From Algibacter_G agarivorans (GTDB lineage Bacteria > Bacteroidota > Bacteroidia > Flavobacteriales > Flavobacteriaceae): a stretch of 64,000 bases of DNA. The notes beneath the pieces are model-generated. The model worked only from the letters and a program-made list of their open reading frames with translations, was not told the origin of the DNA and made no database searches. The DNA is taken from assembly GCF_039543245.1 (NCBI RefSeq), contig NZ_BAABJJ010000029.1:124001-188000 (forward strand), written 5' to 3'. Of this stretch, positions 53,668 through 62,692 are shown piece by piece (position 1 is the stretch's first letter; every line of letters begins with the position of its first letter). Made by a program: the position numbers and the translations under genes.

Positions 53668-54020
53668 AAAATCGCAAAGTTGCGAAGTTACGTTTTTTGA
53701 GTTTAAAAATGAAATGGGTTTGTCTTGTTGTTTTGTTAAATTCTAACTAAGTTTTTGCTTGAATGAAGGCGTTATTGCATTAAGTTGAATAGCTGAAAAC
53801 GAAAATATATTTTCATTTCTATAATCCTCAAGGGGACAACACATTGTATGAGCTGTGCTAACAACTATTCACATTTTAAGATTTAGAATTAAACTTAGCG
53901 GATAAATAATGCTGGCTATAATTTTAGCGCAGACAGGCGCAAATTTTTTGTTGAATTTAAAAATTTATGATTGAATAGATTAAGAATAATATATAAGACT
54001 GAATGACTATTACCTCGAAC
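53668..54020. other. 353-bp gap upstream of uvrA
   Basis: AT-rich; contains repeat family B copy 2 (53797-53839). No reading frame or RNA feature seen otherwise. Confidence 0.4.
53797..53839 (+). repeat. interspersed repeat family B, copy 2
   Basis: 43 nt: near-palindrome around GAAAATATATTTTC followed by CCTCAAGGGGACAA, matching 4343-4385. Confidence 0.5.
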
Positions 54021-54737
54021 TTACTCCGTTCCTTTAACTCCATCAATCTCCAAACCAAAAAACAAAAACTTATGGAATATTGGTAATTGTGCACCGCTTT
54101 CGGTAGTTGTCCAATCACACCAAGAGGCTTCTAAACCATTGATAGGCAGGGCAGAAGTCCACATTTTAAAAGCTGTTGGCTTACCGTTATCATCAAGTAG
54201 CCATAAATAAGAATCGCCAGGAGTAGAGCCACCAGAAGTATATGTTACTAAAAGCGCGTCTTTGTTATGTTCTGTTTTGACCAATCTGCGTTCAACACCT
54301 GCATCAAAAACTTTATAAGGGGCAACTAGCCAAAAGGAATCGTTATTAAAATATTTAATGGCTTTTTCAATTAAATCCTTAGCCATATCACTTTCGTTTT
54401 TAAAACTATGGATATATACTTTGCTTTGGTCCGTATGGTTTAAGTCGAGAATGACTTTGTTTTCTTTCCAATAAACTTCGCAGATATTATTTGCTTTATC
54501 CCAACTATAATGATGTCGTTTTTTGAAGGTCCATTCCAATTGATTGGTATTTTTATAGGCTTCATAATCTAAAGCATCTAACATTTTGTGCGCCAAAGCA
54601 TCAGCTTGTTCACCTTGAATACCAACTGGCAAATCTTCGTTATATTTAAAATAAACAAATCCAAAAAACAGTAAGCTTGGAAGTGTAAAGAAGATTACAA
54701 TTCCTAAAATGATTTTTAAAGTTTTATTGATTTTCAA
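54021..54737 (-). CDS. membrane-anchored protein of unknown function
   Basis: 238 residues. One N-terminal transmembrane segment (about residues 8-28, IILGIVIFFTLPSLLFFGFV) and a periplasmic domain of about 205 residues rich in Trp and Tyr: LEWTFKKRHHYSWDKANNICEVYWKEN (broken at HHY), DSFWLVAPYKVFDAGVERRLV, YLWLLDDNGKPTAFKMW. The strand pattern resembles lipoprotein-carrier-like beta sheets, but I cannot assign a family. Similar proteins occur in Flavobacteriaceae. It sits between uvrA and the ggt-acpH pair, on the same strand, 102 bp after ggt. Probably its own transcript or the tail of ggt. Confidence 0.65.
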   Translation of the reverse strand: MKINKTLKIILGIVIFFTLPSLLFFGFVYFKYNEDLPVGIQGEQADALAHKMLDALDYEAYKNTNQLEWTFKKRHHYSWDKANNICEVYWKENKVILDLNHTDQSKVYIHSFKNESDMAKDLIEKAIKYFNNDSFWLVAPYKVFDAGVERRLVKTEHNKDALLVTYTSGGSTPGDSYLWLLDDNGKPTAFKMWTSALPINGLEASWCDWTTTESGAQLPIFHKFLFFGLEIDGVKGTE

Positions 54738-54839
54738 AATGGGGCTTGAATTTAATTATCAACAAATGTGTTATACCTATCAATGGGTATAGCGTTTGGC
54801 TAAAATATTTATTATAAATGAGTTACAAAAGAAAAAATG

Positions 54840-56540
54840 CTAAAAACCGACCGCCGTATCATCTCCTCGACGATCTGCACCACCTTCATACGAGTTGTCA
54901 TCTAAAACAAGTATTCCATCGACTATGCCTATTACGGGAGAGTCTTCTTCATTAATAGTGTATCCTAATTTTTCAAGTTGCTGAATGATGGATTTGTCAA
55001 ATGAATTGGGTTCCATCATAATCACATCTGGTAACCACTGATGATGAAAACGTGGTGCATCAACCGCTTCTTGCATGGTCATACCAAACTCATGAATATT
55101 TAAAATAGTTTGTAAAACACAAGTTATGATAGTCGCCCCACCTGGTGTACCAACAGACATGTATAGTTTGCCGTTTTTTTCAACAATAGTTGGGGTCATG
55201 GAACTTAACATGCGTTTTTCTGGAATAATACTGTTCGCTTCGGCACCAATCAACCCAAACATATTAGGTTCTCCGGGTTTGCTGCTAAAATCGTCCATTT
55301 CATTATTTAAAAAGAAACCAAGTTCAGAGCAATACAGCTTTGAGCCGTAGGCACCATTTAAAGTAGTGGTAGCTGAAATGGCATTGCCAAATTGGTCTAT
55401 AATAGAATAATGTGTGGTTTCATTGCTTTCAATTATTTGAATGTTACCATGTGATACATCACTTGATAATGTGGCTTTTTCAAATGAAAAATCTGCCATG
55501 CGTCCACTCAAATAAGCGTCATTAATAAGTGTTTCAATGGGGATTTTAACAAAATCAGGGTCGCCCAGATAAAAACTTCTATCGGCATAAGCGCGTCTTT
55601 CAGCTTCGGTAATGGCTTGAATGGCTTTGAGCGAATTGTGTCCGTATTCATCAAGATGAAAAGGTTCAATCATTTTCATGATTTGTGCTAAGCAAACGCC
55701 TCCACTGGACGGTGGAGACATGGAAATGATATTTAAATCATCATAAGTAAATGTGATAGGAGTTCGCCACTGGGCTTTATATCTTGCTAAATCTTCTTCG
55801 GTAATAATACCGCCGTTTTCTTGTATAAATTTCACTAATATTTTGGCAGTTTCTCCTTTATAAAATTCATCTCTACCATGTTTTAAAATACGCTCTAAAG
55901 TTTTGGCTAGTGCAGGGTACTTTATGGTATCGTTAGCTTTCCAAAGTTTATCTAGAATAATAGAGTCTTTATTGGCTTTAGGGAAAAAAGGTTGGTAATG
56001 TTTAATTCTTTTTTCTTGTTTTTCAGTTACCACAACACCTTTGTGTGCTAATGCAATAACAGGTTTTAGAATATCTTCAATAGGCAAAGACCCTAATTTT
56101 TCATGCACTTCAAAAACACCGGCAATAGTTCCAGGAACCCCTACTGCCATAGCGCCAAGGGTGCTCTTTTCAGGAATTACTTCACCGTTTTCATCTAAAT
56201 ACATATCTTTTGTTGCGGCCATAGGAGCTTTTTCCCTAAAGTCAATTGAGCCGATATTGCCATTCGCCTTTCTGTAAACCATAAATCCACCACCACCTAA
56301 GTTGCCAGCATAGGGATAGGCTATAGCTAAGGATAATTGTGTAGCGCACATAGCATCAAAAGCATTACCTCCTTTTTTTAGGATATCACTTCCAATTTTA
56401 GACGCTTCAACACGAGCCGAAACAACCATGGCGTTTTGGGTAATTAATCCTTTTTTACGGGTTTCTTTTATGTCGTTATTTTTTTTGCATGACACAAAAA
56501 AGCATAACAAAGCTAGAATATATGCGAAATTTTTAATCAT
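54840..56540 (-). CDS. ggt: gamma-glutamyltransferase, lipoprotein form
   Basis: 566 residues. Lipoprotein signal with FVSC (Cys18). The enzyme is made as a precursor and cuts itself before a Thr that becomes the nucleophile; here TTHYSIIDQFGNAIS with Thr375 at that place. Other family landmarks: NAFDAMCATQLSLAIAYPYAGN, GGGGFMVYR, DFREKAPMAA, SPPSSGGVCLAQIMKMIE, MLSSMTPTIVEKNGK, VGTPGGATIITCVLQ. It hydrolyses or transfers the gamma-glutamyl group of glutathione in the periplasm. Its start overlaps the end of the ACP phosphodiesterase gene by 8 bp, so the two are co-transcribed with acpH first. Confidence 0.93.
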   Translation of the reverse strand: MIKNFAYILALLCFFVSCKKNNDIKETRKKGLITQNAMVVSARVEASKIGSDILKKGGNAFDAMCATQLSLAIAYPYAGNLGGGGFMVYRKANGNIGSIDFREKAPMAATKDMYLDENGEVIPEKSTLGAMAVGVPGTIAGVFEVHEKLGSLPIEDILKPVIALAHKGVVVTEKQEKRIKHYQPFFPKANKDSIILDKLWKANDTIKYPALAKTLERILKHGRDEFYKGETAKILVKFIQENGGIITEEDLARYKAQWRTPITFTYDDLNIISMSPPSSGGVCLAQIMKMIEPFHLDEYGHNSLKAIQAITEAERRAYADRSFYLGDPDFVKIPIETLINDAYLSGRMADFSFEKATLSSDVSHGNIQIIESNETTHYSIIDQFGNAISATTTLNGAYGSKLYCSELGFFLNNEMDDFSSKPGEPNMFGLIGAEANSIIPEKRMLSSMTPTIVEKNGKLYMSVGTPGGATIITCVLQTILNIHEFGMTMQEAVDAPRFHHQWLPDVIMMEPNSFDKSIIQQLEKLGYTINEEDSPVIGIVDGILVLDDNSYEGGADRRGDDTAVGF

Positions 56541-57135
56541 TTAATTTTTGGCTTAATTCAATTAGTTTTTCTTTTGAAAAAGTAATCAACTCATCAAAAA
56601 ATGCCGAAAATTCATTTTCGAATTCCGTATAAAACGCTTCAAGTTCATGTATGGCTTCATTCATGCTAGAACGATTTTTGGTACGTCTGTTCATACCCTC
56701 TAGAACCACTGTTATCCCTTCTATGGAAGCATAGCTTAATAACCAATTATCAGCCAGCATATAAGGCATCATTTTTTGGATGCGCTGCGGAAGCATGTCA
56801 TAATTTGCTTCCAATGAATCATAAAAATAGTCAACATAATTACTTAAAGGCAGATCACTATATCTACTCCAATTTTTAGCCAGAAAATGGTCGTAAAGAA
56901 TATCTACAATAACACCCGAATAGTGTCCGTATTTTTTATGTAAGCGTTTGGTGCTTTGTCTTACTGTTTTATGGGCATCGGTAAACGTATCTATATGGCG
57001 ATGGAGCAATATGCCAATTTGAATCTCTTTTTGATGTTCTTTATAGGCTTTTCCCTTGATGCCATCTGCTATAAAATTCCCTATGGTAACTAAGTCGTTT
57101 TCACCTGACAGATAAATATGCGCTAAGTAGTTCAT
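56533..57135 (-). CDS. acpH: acyl carrier protein phosphodiesterase (AcpH/DUF479 family)
   Basis: 200 residues. Matches the AcpH pattern: MNYLAHIYLS, VTIGNFIADGIKG, GILLHRHIDTFTDAH, RLHKKYGHYSGVIVDILYDHFLAKNW and a helical end with MPYMLADNWLL and the RRTKN segment. The family is HD-related with a bound metal; E. coli AcpH removes 4'-phosphopantetheine from ACP. Start ATG at 57135. Divergent from glmM, whose ATG lies 80 bp away; its last codons overlap ggt by 8 bp. Confidence 0.85.
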   Translation of the reverse strand: MNYLAHIYLSGENDLVTIGNFIADGIKGKAYKEHQKEIQIGILLHRHIDTFTDAHKTVRQSTKRLHKKYGHYSGVIVDILYDHFLAKNWSRYSDLPLSNYVDYFYDSLEANYDMLPQRIQKMMPYMLADNWLLSYASIEGITVVLEGMNRRTKNRSSMNEAIHELEAFYTEFENEFSAFFDELITFSKEKLIELSQKLND

Positions 57136-57182
57136 TCGTGAAATTTACGAATTCCGTATTAAGAAATGCAATTTTGAAATAC

Positions 57183-57190
57183 TATATTTG
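57183..57190 (+). promoter_or_regulatory. -7 promoter element of glmM
   Basis: Perfect TATATTTG. A start near 57197 leaves a 19-nt leader to the ATG at 57216 and rules out the in-frame TTG at 57138. Confidence 0.6.
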
Positions 57191-57215
57191 TCTTTTAATT
57201 TGTAAAAAAGGTACT

Positions 57216-58604
57216 ATGACACTTATAAAATCAATTTCTGGAATAAGAGGAACTATTGGCGGACAAGTAGGCGAGAATTTAACACCGATTGATGCGGTAA
57301 AATTTGCATCAGCTTATGGGGTTTGGCTAAAGCAGCAACGCGAAAAAGAAAACTATAAAGTTGTGGTTGGACGGGATGCACGTATCTCTGGGAAAATGAT
57401 TCAAAATTTGGTCATGAATACACTTATTGGATTAGGCATTGATGTGGTTGATGTGGGACTTTCTACAACACCTACCGTAGAAGTTGCTGTACCTTTGGAA
57501 CATGCCGATGGAGGTATTATTTTAACCGCAAGTCATAACCCAAAACAATGGAATGCCTTAAAACTCTTAAATGAAAAAGGCGAGTTTTTAGATGCTGTTG
57601 AAGGTGCCAAAATTTTAGAGATTGCTGAAAGTGACCACATGACTTTTGCTGATGTTGATAATCTAGGAAAAATCACAAAAAACAAGGCTTATATAGATCT
57701 ACATATTATTGAGGTTCTAGATTTAGACCTCGTTAACGTTAAGGCTATTGAAGCTGCTCGTTTTAGAGTGGTTGTAGATGGTGTAAATTCAACTGGGGGT
57801 ATTGCTATTCCTTTATTGTTAGAGCGTTTAGGTGTTGATGTTATAAAGTTATACTGCGAGCCTAATGGACATTTCCCTCATAACCCAGAACCATTAAAAG
57901 AGCATTTAACAGATTTGTCAGCAGAAGTGAAAAAACATAACGCTGATTTTGGAATTGTGGTAGATCCAGATGTTGATCGTTTAGCTTTTATGGATGAAAA
58001 CGGAGAGATGTTTGGTGAAGAATACACTTTAGTAGCATGTGCAGATTATGTTTTGAGTAAAACACCTGGAAATACGGTAAGTAATATGAGTTCAACAAGA
58101 GCCTTGAGAGATGTTACTGAGAAACACGGCGGTATGTATGAAGCTAGTGCAGTTGGTGAGGTAAATGTTGTAAACTTGATGAAGAAAAATAAAGTGGTTA
58201 TTGGTGGAGAAGGAAATGGAGGTATTATTTACCCTGATGCACATTATGGTCGTGATGCTTTGGTTGGTGTTGCTTTATTTTTAAGCTTATTAGCTGATAA
58301 GAAAATGAGTGTCAGCTCACTTAGAAAAACCTATCCAAGTTATTTTATGGGGAAAAAGAAAATTGAATTAACACCGGGTTTAGATGTTGATGGCATATTA
58401 AAAACGATGGAAGATCGTTATAAAAATGAACAACTTACAACCATTGACGGTGTGAAAATTGATTTTCCAGAAAGCTGGGTACACCTTCGTAAAAGTAATA
58501 CAGAGCCAATTATTAGAATATATACTGAAGCAAAATCTCAAGATGAAGCTAATGCTTTAGCTGATAAATTTATTGAAGAAATTGAAGCAATAGCGAAGGC
58601 TTAA
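57216..58604 (+). CDS. glmM: phosphoglucosamine mutase / phosphohexomutase
   Basis: 462 residues from MTLIKSISGIRGTIGG. Alpha-D-phosphohexomutase family: phosphoserine loop TASHNP with Ser106, metal-binding DPDVDRLA, sugar-binding GEGNGG, and the phosphate-binding end RKSNTEPIIRIY. It converts glucosamine-6-phosphate to glucosamine-1-phosphate for peptidoglycan and lipopolysaccharide; a phosphomannomutase role cannot be excluded by sequence alone, though the length and start fit the GlmM-like group of Bacteroidota. The reading frame extends upstream without a stop to 57138, but the consensus promoter at 57183 and the family N-terminus fix the start. Terminated by a strong hairpin at 58698. 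Confidence 0.9.
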   Translation: MTLIKSISGIRGTIGGQVGENLTPIDAVKFASAYGVWLKQQREKENYKVVVGRDARISGKMIQNLVMNTLIGLGIDVVDVGLSTTPTVEVAVPLEHADGGIILTASHNPKQWNALKLLNEKGEFLDAVEGAKILEIAESDHMTFADVDNLGKITKNKAYIDLHIIEVLDLDLVNVKAIEAARFRVVVDGVNSTGGIAIPLLLERLGVDVIKLYCEPNGHFPHNPEPLKEHLTDLSAEVKKHNADFGIVVDPDVDRLAFMDENGEMFGEEYTLVACADYVLSKTPGNTVSNMSSTRALRDVTEKHGGMYEASAVGEVNVVNLMKKNKVVIGGEGNGGIIYPDAHYGRDALVGVALFLSLLADKKMSVSSLRKTYPSYFMGKKKIELTPGLDVDGILKTMEDRYKNEQLTTIDGVKIDFPESWVHLRKSNTEPIIRIYTEAKSQDEANALADKFIEEIEAIAKA

Positions 58605-58654
58605 TCTAAAAAAAATTCTCCGTATGCTTGAATCGGGGTTTCCTTTGAAATTGT

Positions 58655-58676
58655 CATTCCCGTGAAAAGGGGAATC
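58655..58676 (+). repeat. interspersed repeat family C copy
   Basis: CATTCCCGTGAAAAGGGGAA followed by TC; hairpin TTCCC/GGGAA. Related to the copies at 36029-36135. Confidence 0.5.
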
Positions 58677-58697
58677 TAATTAAATACATCATATATT

Positions 58698-58735
58698 AAT
58701 TAGAAAAGCGCATTTATTGCGCTTTTCTAATTTTC
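58698..58735 (+). terminator. intrinsic terminator after glmM
   Basis: A 15-bp stem, 58698-58712 with 58718-58732, loop TTTAT, arms AATTAGAAAAGCGCA and its complement. A/T-rich base pairs at its foot let it work in both directions. Confidence 0.75.
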
Positions 58736-58863
58736 TGGCAGGAATAAAACAATAACAGTTTAGTTCTAATTTATATCACTTATGGTTAATTCTTCTACTA
58801 AACCATTTTTTTCAAATTTTAAATGGTTAAATTTATTGTAACACTAAAAAATATTCTATTCTT

Positions 58864-60396
58864 ATGTCTTATTTCAAAAAACTTTCATTCATTTTATCTT
58901 TATTCTTTTCTGTTGTTTTTTTATGGTCTTGTCAATCTAAAAAAAAGAATATACCTGAGGGAAGACCAAATATTGTATTAATAATTGCAGATGATGTCAG
59001 TTGGAATGACATAGGGCCTTACGGACACCCAAAAGTTAAAACACCAAATCTTGAGGCATTGGCAAAGGAAGGCATGATTTTTAAAGAAGCTTTTTTAACA
59101 ACAAGTTCTTGTAGTCCAAGTAGAACGAGCATTATTTCGGGGCTTTATCCACATAACACCGATGCAGAACAATTATCATGGCCTTTACCAGATACTAAAA
59201 ACACTTTTGTGCAAGAATTAAAAGCATCAGGATATTGGACTGGTTTAGCTGGGAAATATCATATGGGAGATCCTGTAAGGGATGATTTTGATGCGCTTTT
59301 GGAAATGCAATGGAAAGATGCTCCTATAGGTATTGATAGAAGATTGGTTGGTGATGGAAGTGGTTGTGACGATTGGATGGATTTGTTAAAAAAACGACCA
59401 CAGGATAAGCCCTTCTTTTTGTGGCTAGCGTCATTTGATGCGCACAGACCATTTTATGAAGGCATGAGTGATGATCCACATAACTATGATGATGTTATTT
59501 TGCCACCTTATGTTCCTGTAAACGATACTATTAAGAAAGATTTTGCCTTGTATTATGATGAAATTGCAAGAATGGATGATTACATTGGTAAAGTTGTAGA
59601 AGAATTAGAAGCTCAAGGTGTTAGTGAAAATACTATGATTTTATTTATTTCAGATAATGGTAGAGCATTCCCAAGAGATAAAACAACCCTTTATGATGGA
59701 GGAATAAAAACACCATGGATAGTGAAATGGCCAGCGAAAGTAAAAGCAGGAAGTATGAATAATAATTTAATTAGTGCTGTTGATATTGCGCCTACTATGA
59801 TGCGTGTTGCTGGATTAGAACCCTTAGAAGACTTTGATGGCTTCAGTTTTGAACCGATGCTAACAGATGTATCAAAAGTAATCAGAGAAGATGTGTATGC
59901 TGAAGATCATTTTCATGATTTTGAAGATTATACAAGGGCTGTAAGAACTAAGAAATATAAATACATTAAAAACTACTATACAGATTTACCAAATACGCCT
60001 TCAGCAGATATTATTAGAGATTTAACATGGCAAAGTATGGTTTCAGAATACAAAAAAGGTAATCTAAATGAGTATCAAATGCTTTGTTTTGAAATTCCTA
60101 GACCTGAAGAAGAATTATATGATATTATTAATGATCCTTTTGAGTTAAATAATTTAGTTTTACAAGGTAATTTTAGCGTAGAACTTAATAATATGCGTGC
60201 TAGACTTCATGAATTGAGAGAAGCAACAAATGATTTTTTACCAGCTGTTCGTTTGAATGATGATTTTAATAGGGATACTGGAATGCCAACTAAATATCGT
60301 ATTCGCCCGAGACCATCAAAAGCAGAATATGTAAAGGCTCAAAAGGCAGGAATAACATTAATTAATCCAGATTTTGAAAAAACGAAGGTTAAATAA
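58864..60396 (+). CDS. family S1 sulfatase, lipoprotein
   Basis: 510 residues. Lipoprotein signal with WSC (Cys20), so the enzyme is held on a membrane. Sulfatase fold with the metal-binding start PNIVLIIADDVSWNDIGPYG, the formylglycine motif CSPSR (Cys83, cysteine type, needing an anaerobic-type maturase or FGE), LAGKYHMGD, the FDAHRPF segment and FISDNGRAFPRDKTTLYDGG. The overall look resembles sulfamidase-like S1 members (heparan N-sulfatase type), but substrate assignment would need a family search. Marine flavobacteria carry such enzymes for algal sulfated glycans. Here it is a single gene, without the SusC/SusD pair, maturase or glycoside hydrolases that mark a utilisation locus. Confidence 0.88.
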   Translation: MSYFKKLSFILSLFFSVVFLWSCQSKKKNIPEGRPNIVLIIADDVSWNDIGPYGHPKVKTPNLEALAKEGMIFKEAFLTTSSCSPSRTSIISGLYPHNTDAEQLSWPLPDTKNTFVQELKASGYWTGLAGKYHMGDPVRDDFDALLEMQWKDAPIGIDRRLVGDGSGCDDWMDLLKKRPQDKPFFLWLASFDAHRPFYEGMSDDPHNYDDVILPPYVPVNDTIKKDFALYYDEIARMDDYIGKVVEELEAQGVSENTMILFISDNGRAFPRDKTTLYDGGIKTPWIVKWPAKVKAGSMNNNLISAVDIAPTMMRVAGLEPLEDFDGFSFEPMLTDVSKVIREDVYAEDHFHDFEDYTRAVRTKKYKYIKNYYTDLPNTPSADIIRDLTWQSMVSEYKKGNLNEYQMLCFEIPRPEEELYDIINDPFELNNLVLQGNFSVELNNMRARLHELREATNDFLPAVRLNDDFNRDTGMPTKYRIRPRPSKAEYVKAQKAGITLINPDFEKTKVK

Positions 60397-60406
60397 AGAA
60401 TAGGAA

Positions 60407-60565
60407 TTAATCCGTTTTTCGGTGTTTCCAACGTTTGTGAGTCCAGAAATAATATTCCGGCACTTCATAAATTTGGTTTTCAAGTTCACGTAAAAACATG
60501 TCAGTTAGTTCATAGTCTTTATATGCTTTTGAATCCCGCTTTCCACTATATCTTTTTAAAACAAC
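60407..60565 (-). pseudogene. C-terminal remnant of a second LpxL/HtrB-like acyltransferase
   Basis: A minus-strand stretch that translates as about 52 residues ending EVPEYYFWTHKRWKHRKTD, against EAPEYYLWTHKRWKHRGKE in the intact acyltransferase gene at 60931. Upstream the frame is broken by stops (for example the TAA just before VVLKRYSG), and no start or N-terminal part survives next to it. So this is a truncated paralogue from an older duplication, on the same strand as the intact gene and just after the sulfatase gene. Confidence 0.8.
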
Positions 60566-60930
60566 TTAATTTAAGGAATGAGCAATGTAATAATTTGCTC
60601 ATTCTTCGTAAATAGCAAAGTTTCTATTTTCTAAGGTTTTAAAAAGGATGCCGTTTCAATCGGGGCTAACCCATCTGCTATAACCTGTTATTTCAACAAA
60701 GGCAGGATCTTATCATCAAATATTATTGCTTTTACAATCAAAATATATTGGTTGATTTTTATCCTAAAAATGGAGGTTTTGATATCGAAATCGGGTTATT
60801 GAGCTATGCGAATAATTTTTTGCTCTTGGGCTACAACTAAAAATGACATATCAAAATCTATAGAATTTTTTAAAACAGCACTTAAATTAGCAAAGCACTA
60901 AAAAAAAAGTAAAGGACTAGATAGTTGAAA
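60566..60930. other. decayed coding-like sequence
   Basis: No intact frame. Minus-strand fragments such as FKTLENRNFAIYEE and ANYYIAHSLN, and a plus-strand end NDISKSIEFFKTALKLAKH before a stop at 60899, look like remnants of one or two genes interrupted by stops. Source genes not identified. Together with 60407-60565 this makes a roughly 500-bp relict zone. Confidence 0.35.
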
Positions 60931-61818
60931 TTACTTATTTGCATGCTCCTTACCACGATGCTTCCAGCGTTTATGTGTCCATAAATAATATTCTGGTGCT
61001 TCATGAATTTGTTCTTCAACACGTTTTAAGGCCATATCAGTTATATCAAAATCATCAAAATCTTTGGGTGTTTTGATAATGTCTGTGAAGGTCGCTTCGT
61101 AATAGCCACGTTTTACTTTTTTTACTTTTAAGAAAACCGTTGCCATATCTAATCGTTTGGCAAGTATTTCTGCACCAACATGCACAGGTACATTTATGCC
61201 CATAAAGGGTTGCCAATACATTGCTTTTTGAATTTTTGGAGATTGATCAAACACAAAACCATTAAAAGTTAATTCGTTATTTCGTTTGGCTTTAATAAGT
61301 ATAGGAAAGGTTTCTTTTGTAGTGATTAAATAGCTATTATACTTGGCTCGTATCCTTTTTACTAAGGCATCAAAATATTTATTGCTCAATTGTTTATAAA
61401 CGGCATAACCTTTATGGTTAACGCTTTTTTGTAAAATAAAAACCCATTCCCAACTGGCATAATGCCCCATTAATAGTACCACACTTTTGTTTTCTTTTTC
61501 AAGTTTATGGATTTCTTCAACATTGGTGAAAACATAGCGTTTTTTCATTTCAGATTCAGAAATGGTAATGGATTTTATCGCTTCAAGAATCATGTCACAT
61601 AAATGATGATAGAATTTTTTCTGGATTAATGCAATCTCATTTTCGGTTTTCTTAGGAAAAACAAGATTCAAGTTTTCTGTGACTACTTTTTTTCTGTACC
61701 CAATAATGTAGTAGATTATTATATATAAACCATCGGAAATGAAGTATAACAATCTAAAAGGCAAAATAGAAATTAGCCATAAAAATGGATAAAGAAGAAT
61801 ATAAGCTAGTAATTGCAT
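60931..61818 (-). CDS. lysophospholipid acyltransferase family protein (LpxL/HtrB-like)
   Basis: 295 residues. N-terminal membrane-anchoring hydrophobic stretch (about 5-45), then the acyltransferase core: the H-x4-E catalytic motif in GHYASWEWVF, the KQLSNKYFDALVKRIR segment, FVFDQSPK with GINVPVHVGAEILAKR, and the family end PEYYLWTHKRWKHR. It adds a secondary acyl chain in lipid A or lipooligosaccharide assembly at the inner membrane. A perfect -7 TATATTTG lies at 61837-61844. A truncated paralogue lies just downstream (60407-60565). Confidence 0.9.
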   Translation of the reverse strand: MQLLAYILLYPFLWLISILPFRLLYFISDGLYIIIYYIIGYRKKVVTENLNLVFPKKTENEIALIQKKFYHHLCDMILEAIKSITISESEMKKRYVFTNVEEIHKLEKENKSVVLLMGHYASWEWVFILQKSVNHKGYAVYKQLSNKYFDALVKRIRAKYNSYLITTKETFPILIKAKRNNELTFNGFVFDQSPKIQKAMYWQPFMGINVPVHVGAEILAKRLDMATVFLKVKKVKRGYYEATFTDIIKTPKDFDDFDITDMALKRVEEQIHEAPEYYLWTHKRWKHRGKEHANK

Positions 61819-61836
61819 GAATTAATTTTAGATTTG

Positions 61837-61844
61837 CAAATATA
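61837..61844 (-). promoter_or_regulatory. -7 promoter element of the acyltransferase gene
   Basis: Perfect TATATTTG on the minus strand. The nearest TTTG-type upstream element is 22 nt away, slightly long. Confidence 0.5.
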
Positions 61845-61874
61845 TGTTAATTTGATTTTAAACATTCAAACCTT

Positions 61875-62525
61875 ATGGCCAATTTAGACATCATCACCAT
61901 CATTATAATAGCTGCAAACGTTATGATATCCTATAAGGGATTTAGTGATTATGGTTTTTTTGAGAAATATAAATTTCACATAGGTGGCGTTCAACGCGGC
62001 GAAAAAATACGAATGGTTAGTTCTGGGTTTTTGCATGCAGATACTCAGCATTTATTGTTAAATATGCTAACCCTCTATTTTTTTGCACATGTAGTGATCT
62101 CACTTTTAAATCCGATACAATTTCTTTTAATCTATTTTGGTAGTTTGTTTTTGGGGAGTTTATTATCGCTCTATTTTCATAAAAACGAATACCATTATAG
62201 CGCAGTAGGAGCAAGTGGTGCCGTTATGGGGATTTTATATTCCGCTATTTTATTGCAACCTGGTATGAGCCTATATATGTTTTTTATACCAATTCCGATT
62301 CCCGCTTACATTTTTGGAATTGGCTATTTATTGTATTCCATTTACGGCATGAAAAACAAGATAGGTAACATTGGTCATGACGCGCATTTTGGTGGCGCTA
62401 TTGGAGGCTACGTTATTACTTTAATGTTATCACCATGGCTTTTTGAAACCAATTTATTGATGATTGGTTTATTGGCAATTCCAATTGTTTTATTATTTGT
62501 TTTGAAGAAAATGGGGATGATGTAA
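61875..62525 (+). CDS. rhomboid family intramembrane serine protease
   Basis: 216 residues with six hydrophobic helices. Catalytic dyad Ser114 in GASGAVMGI and His171 in HDAHFGGAIGGY; the family's SSGFLHAD (first loop with the conserved His) and LLNMLTLYFF are present. It cuts single-pass membrane proteins within the bilayer; substrates unknown. Divergent from the acyltransferase gene, with 56 bp between them. The ATG at 61875 is the first in frame. Confidence 0.9.
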   Translation: MANLDIITIIIIAANVMISYKGFSDYGFFEKYKFHIGGVQRGEKIRMVSSGFLHADTQHLLLNMLTLYFFAHVVISLLNPIQFLLIYFGSLFLGSLLSLYFHKNEYHYSAVGASGAVMGILYSAILLQPGMSLYMFFIPIPIPAYIFGIGYLLYSIYGMKNKIGNIGHDAHFGGAIGGYVITLMLSPWLFETNLLMIGLLAIPIVLLFVLKKMGMM

Positions 62526-62692
62526 AATTTCAATCCTAGAATTTCATATATGGCATAGCTATTGAATTTATAGTAGTGTTGGATATTTAGATTTTATTTT
62601 AAGTCACTGATATTCAATATTTTAATTTACTGAAAAAGAACCCTAAGACATGTTCAATTTTGTTTTAATGACAGATTGACCTAATTATATTT

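Noticed and set aside
57138..57215. N-terminal extension of glmM from a TTG
   Set aside because: A perfect promoter element (57183-57190) lies inside it, and the extension has no resemblance to the family.
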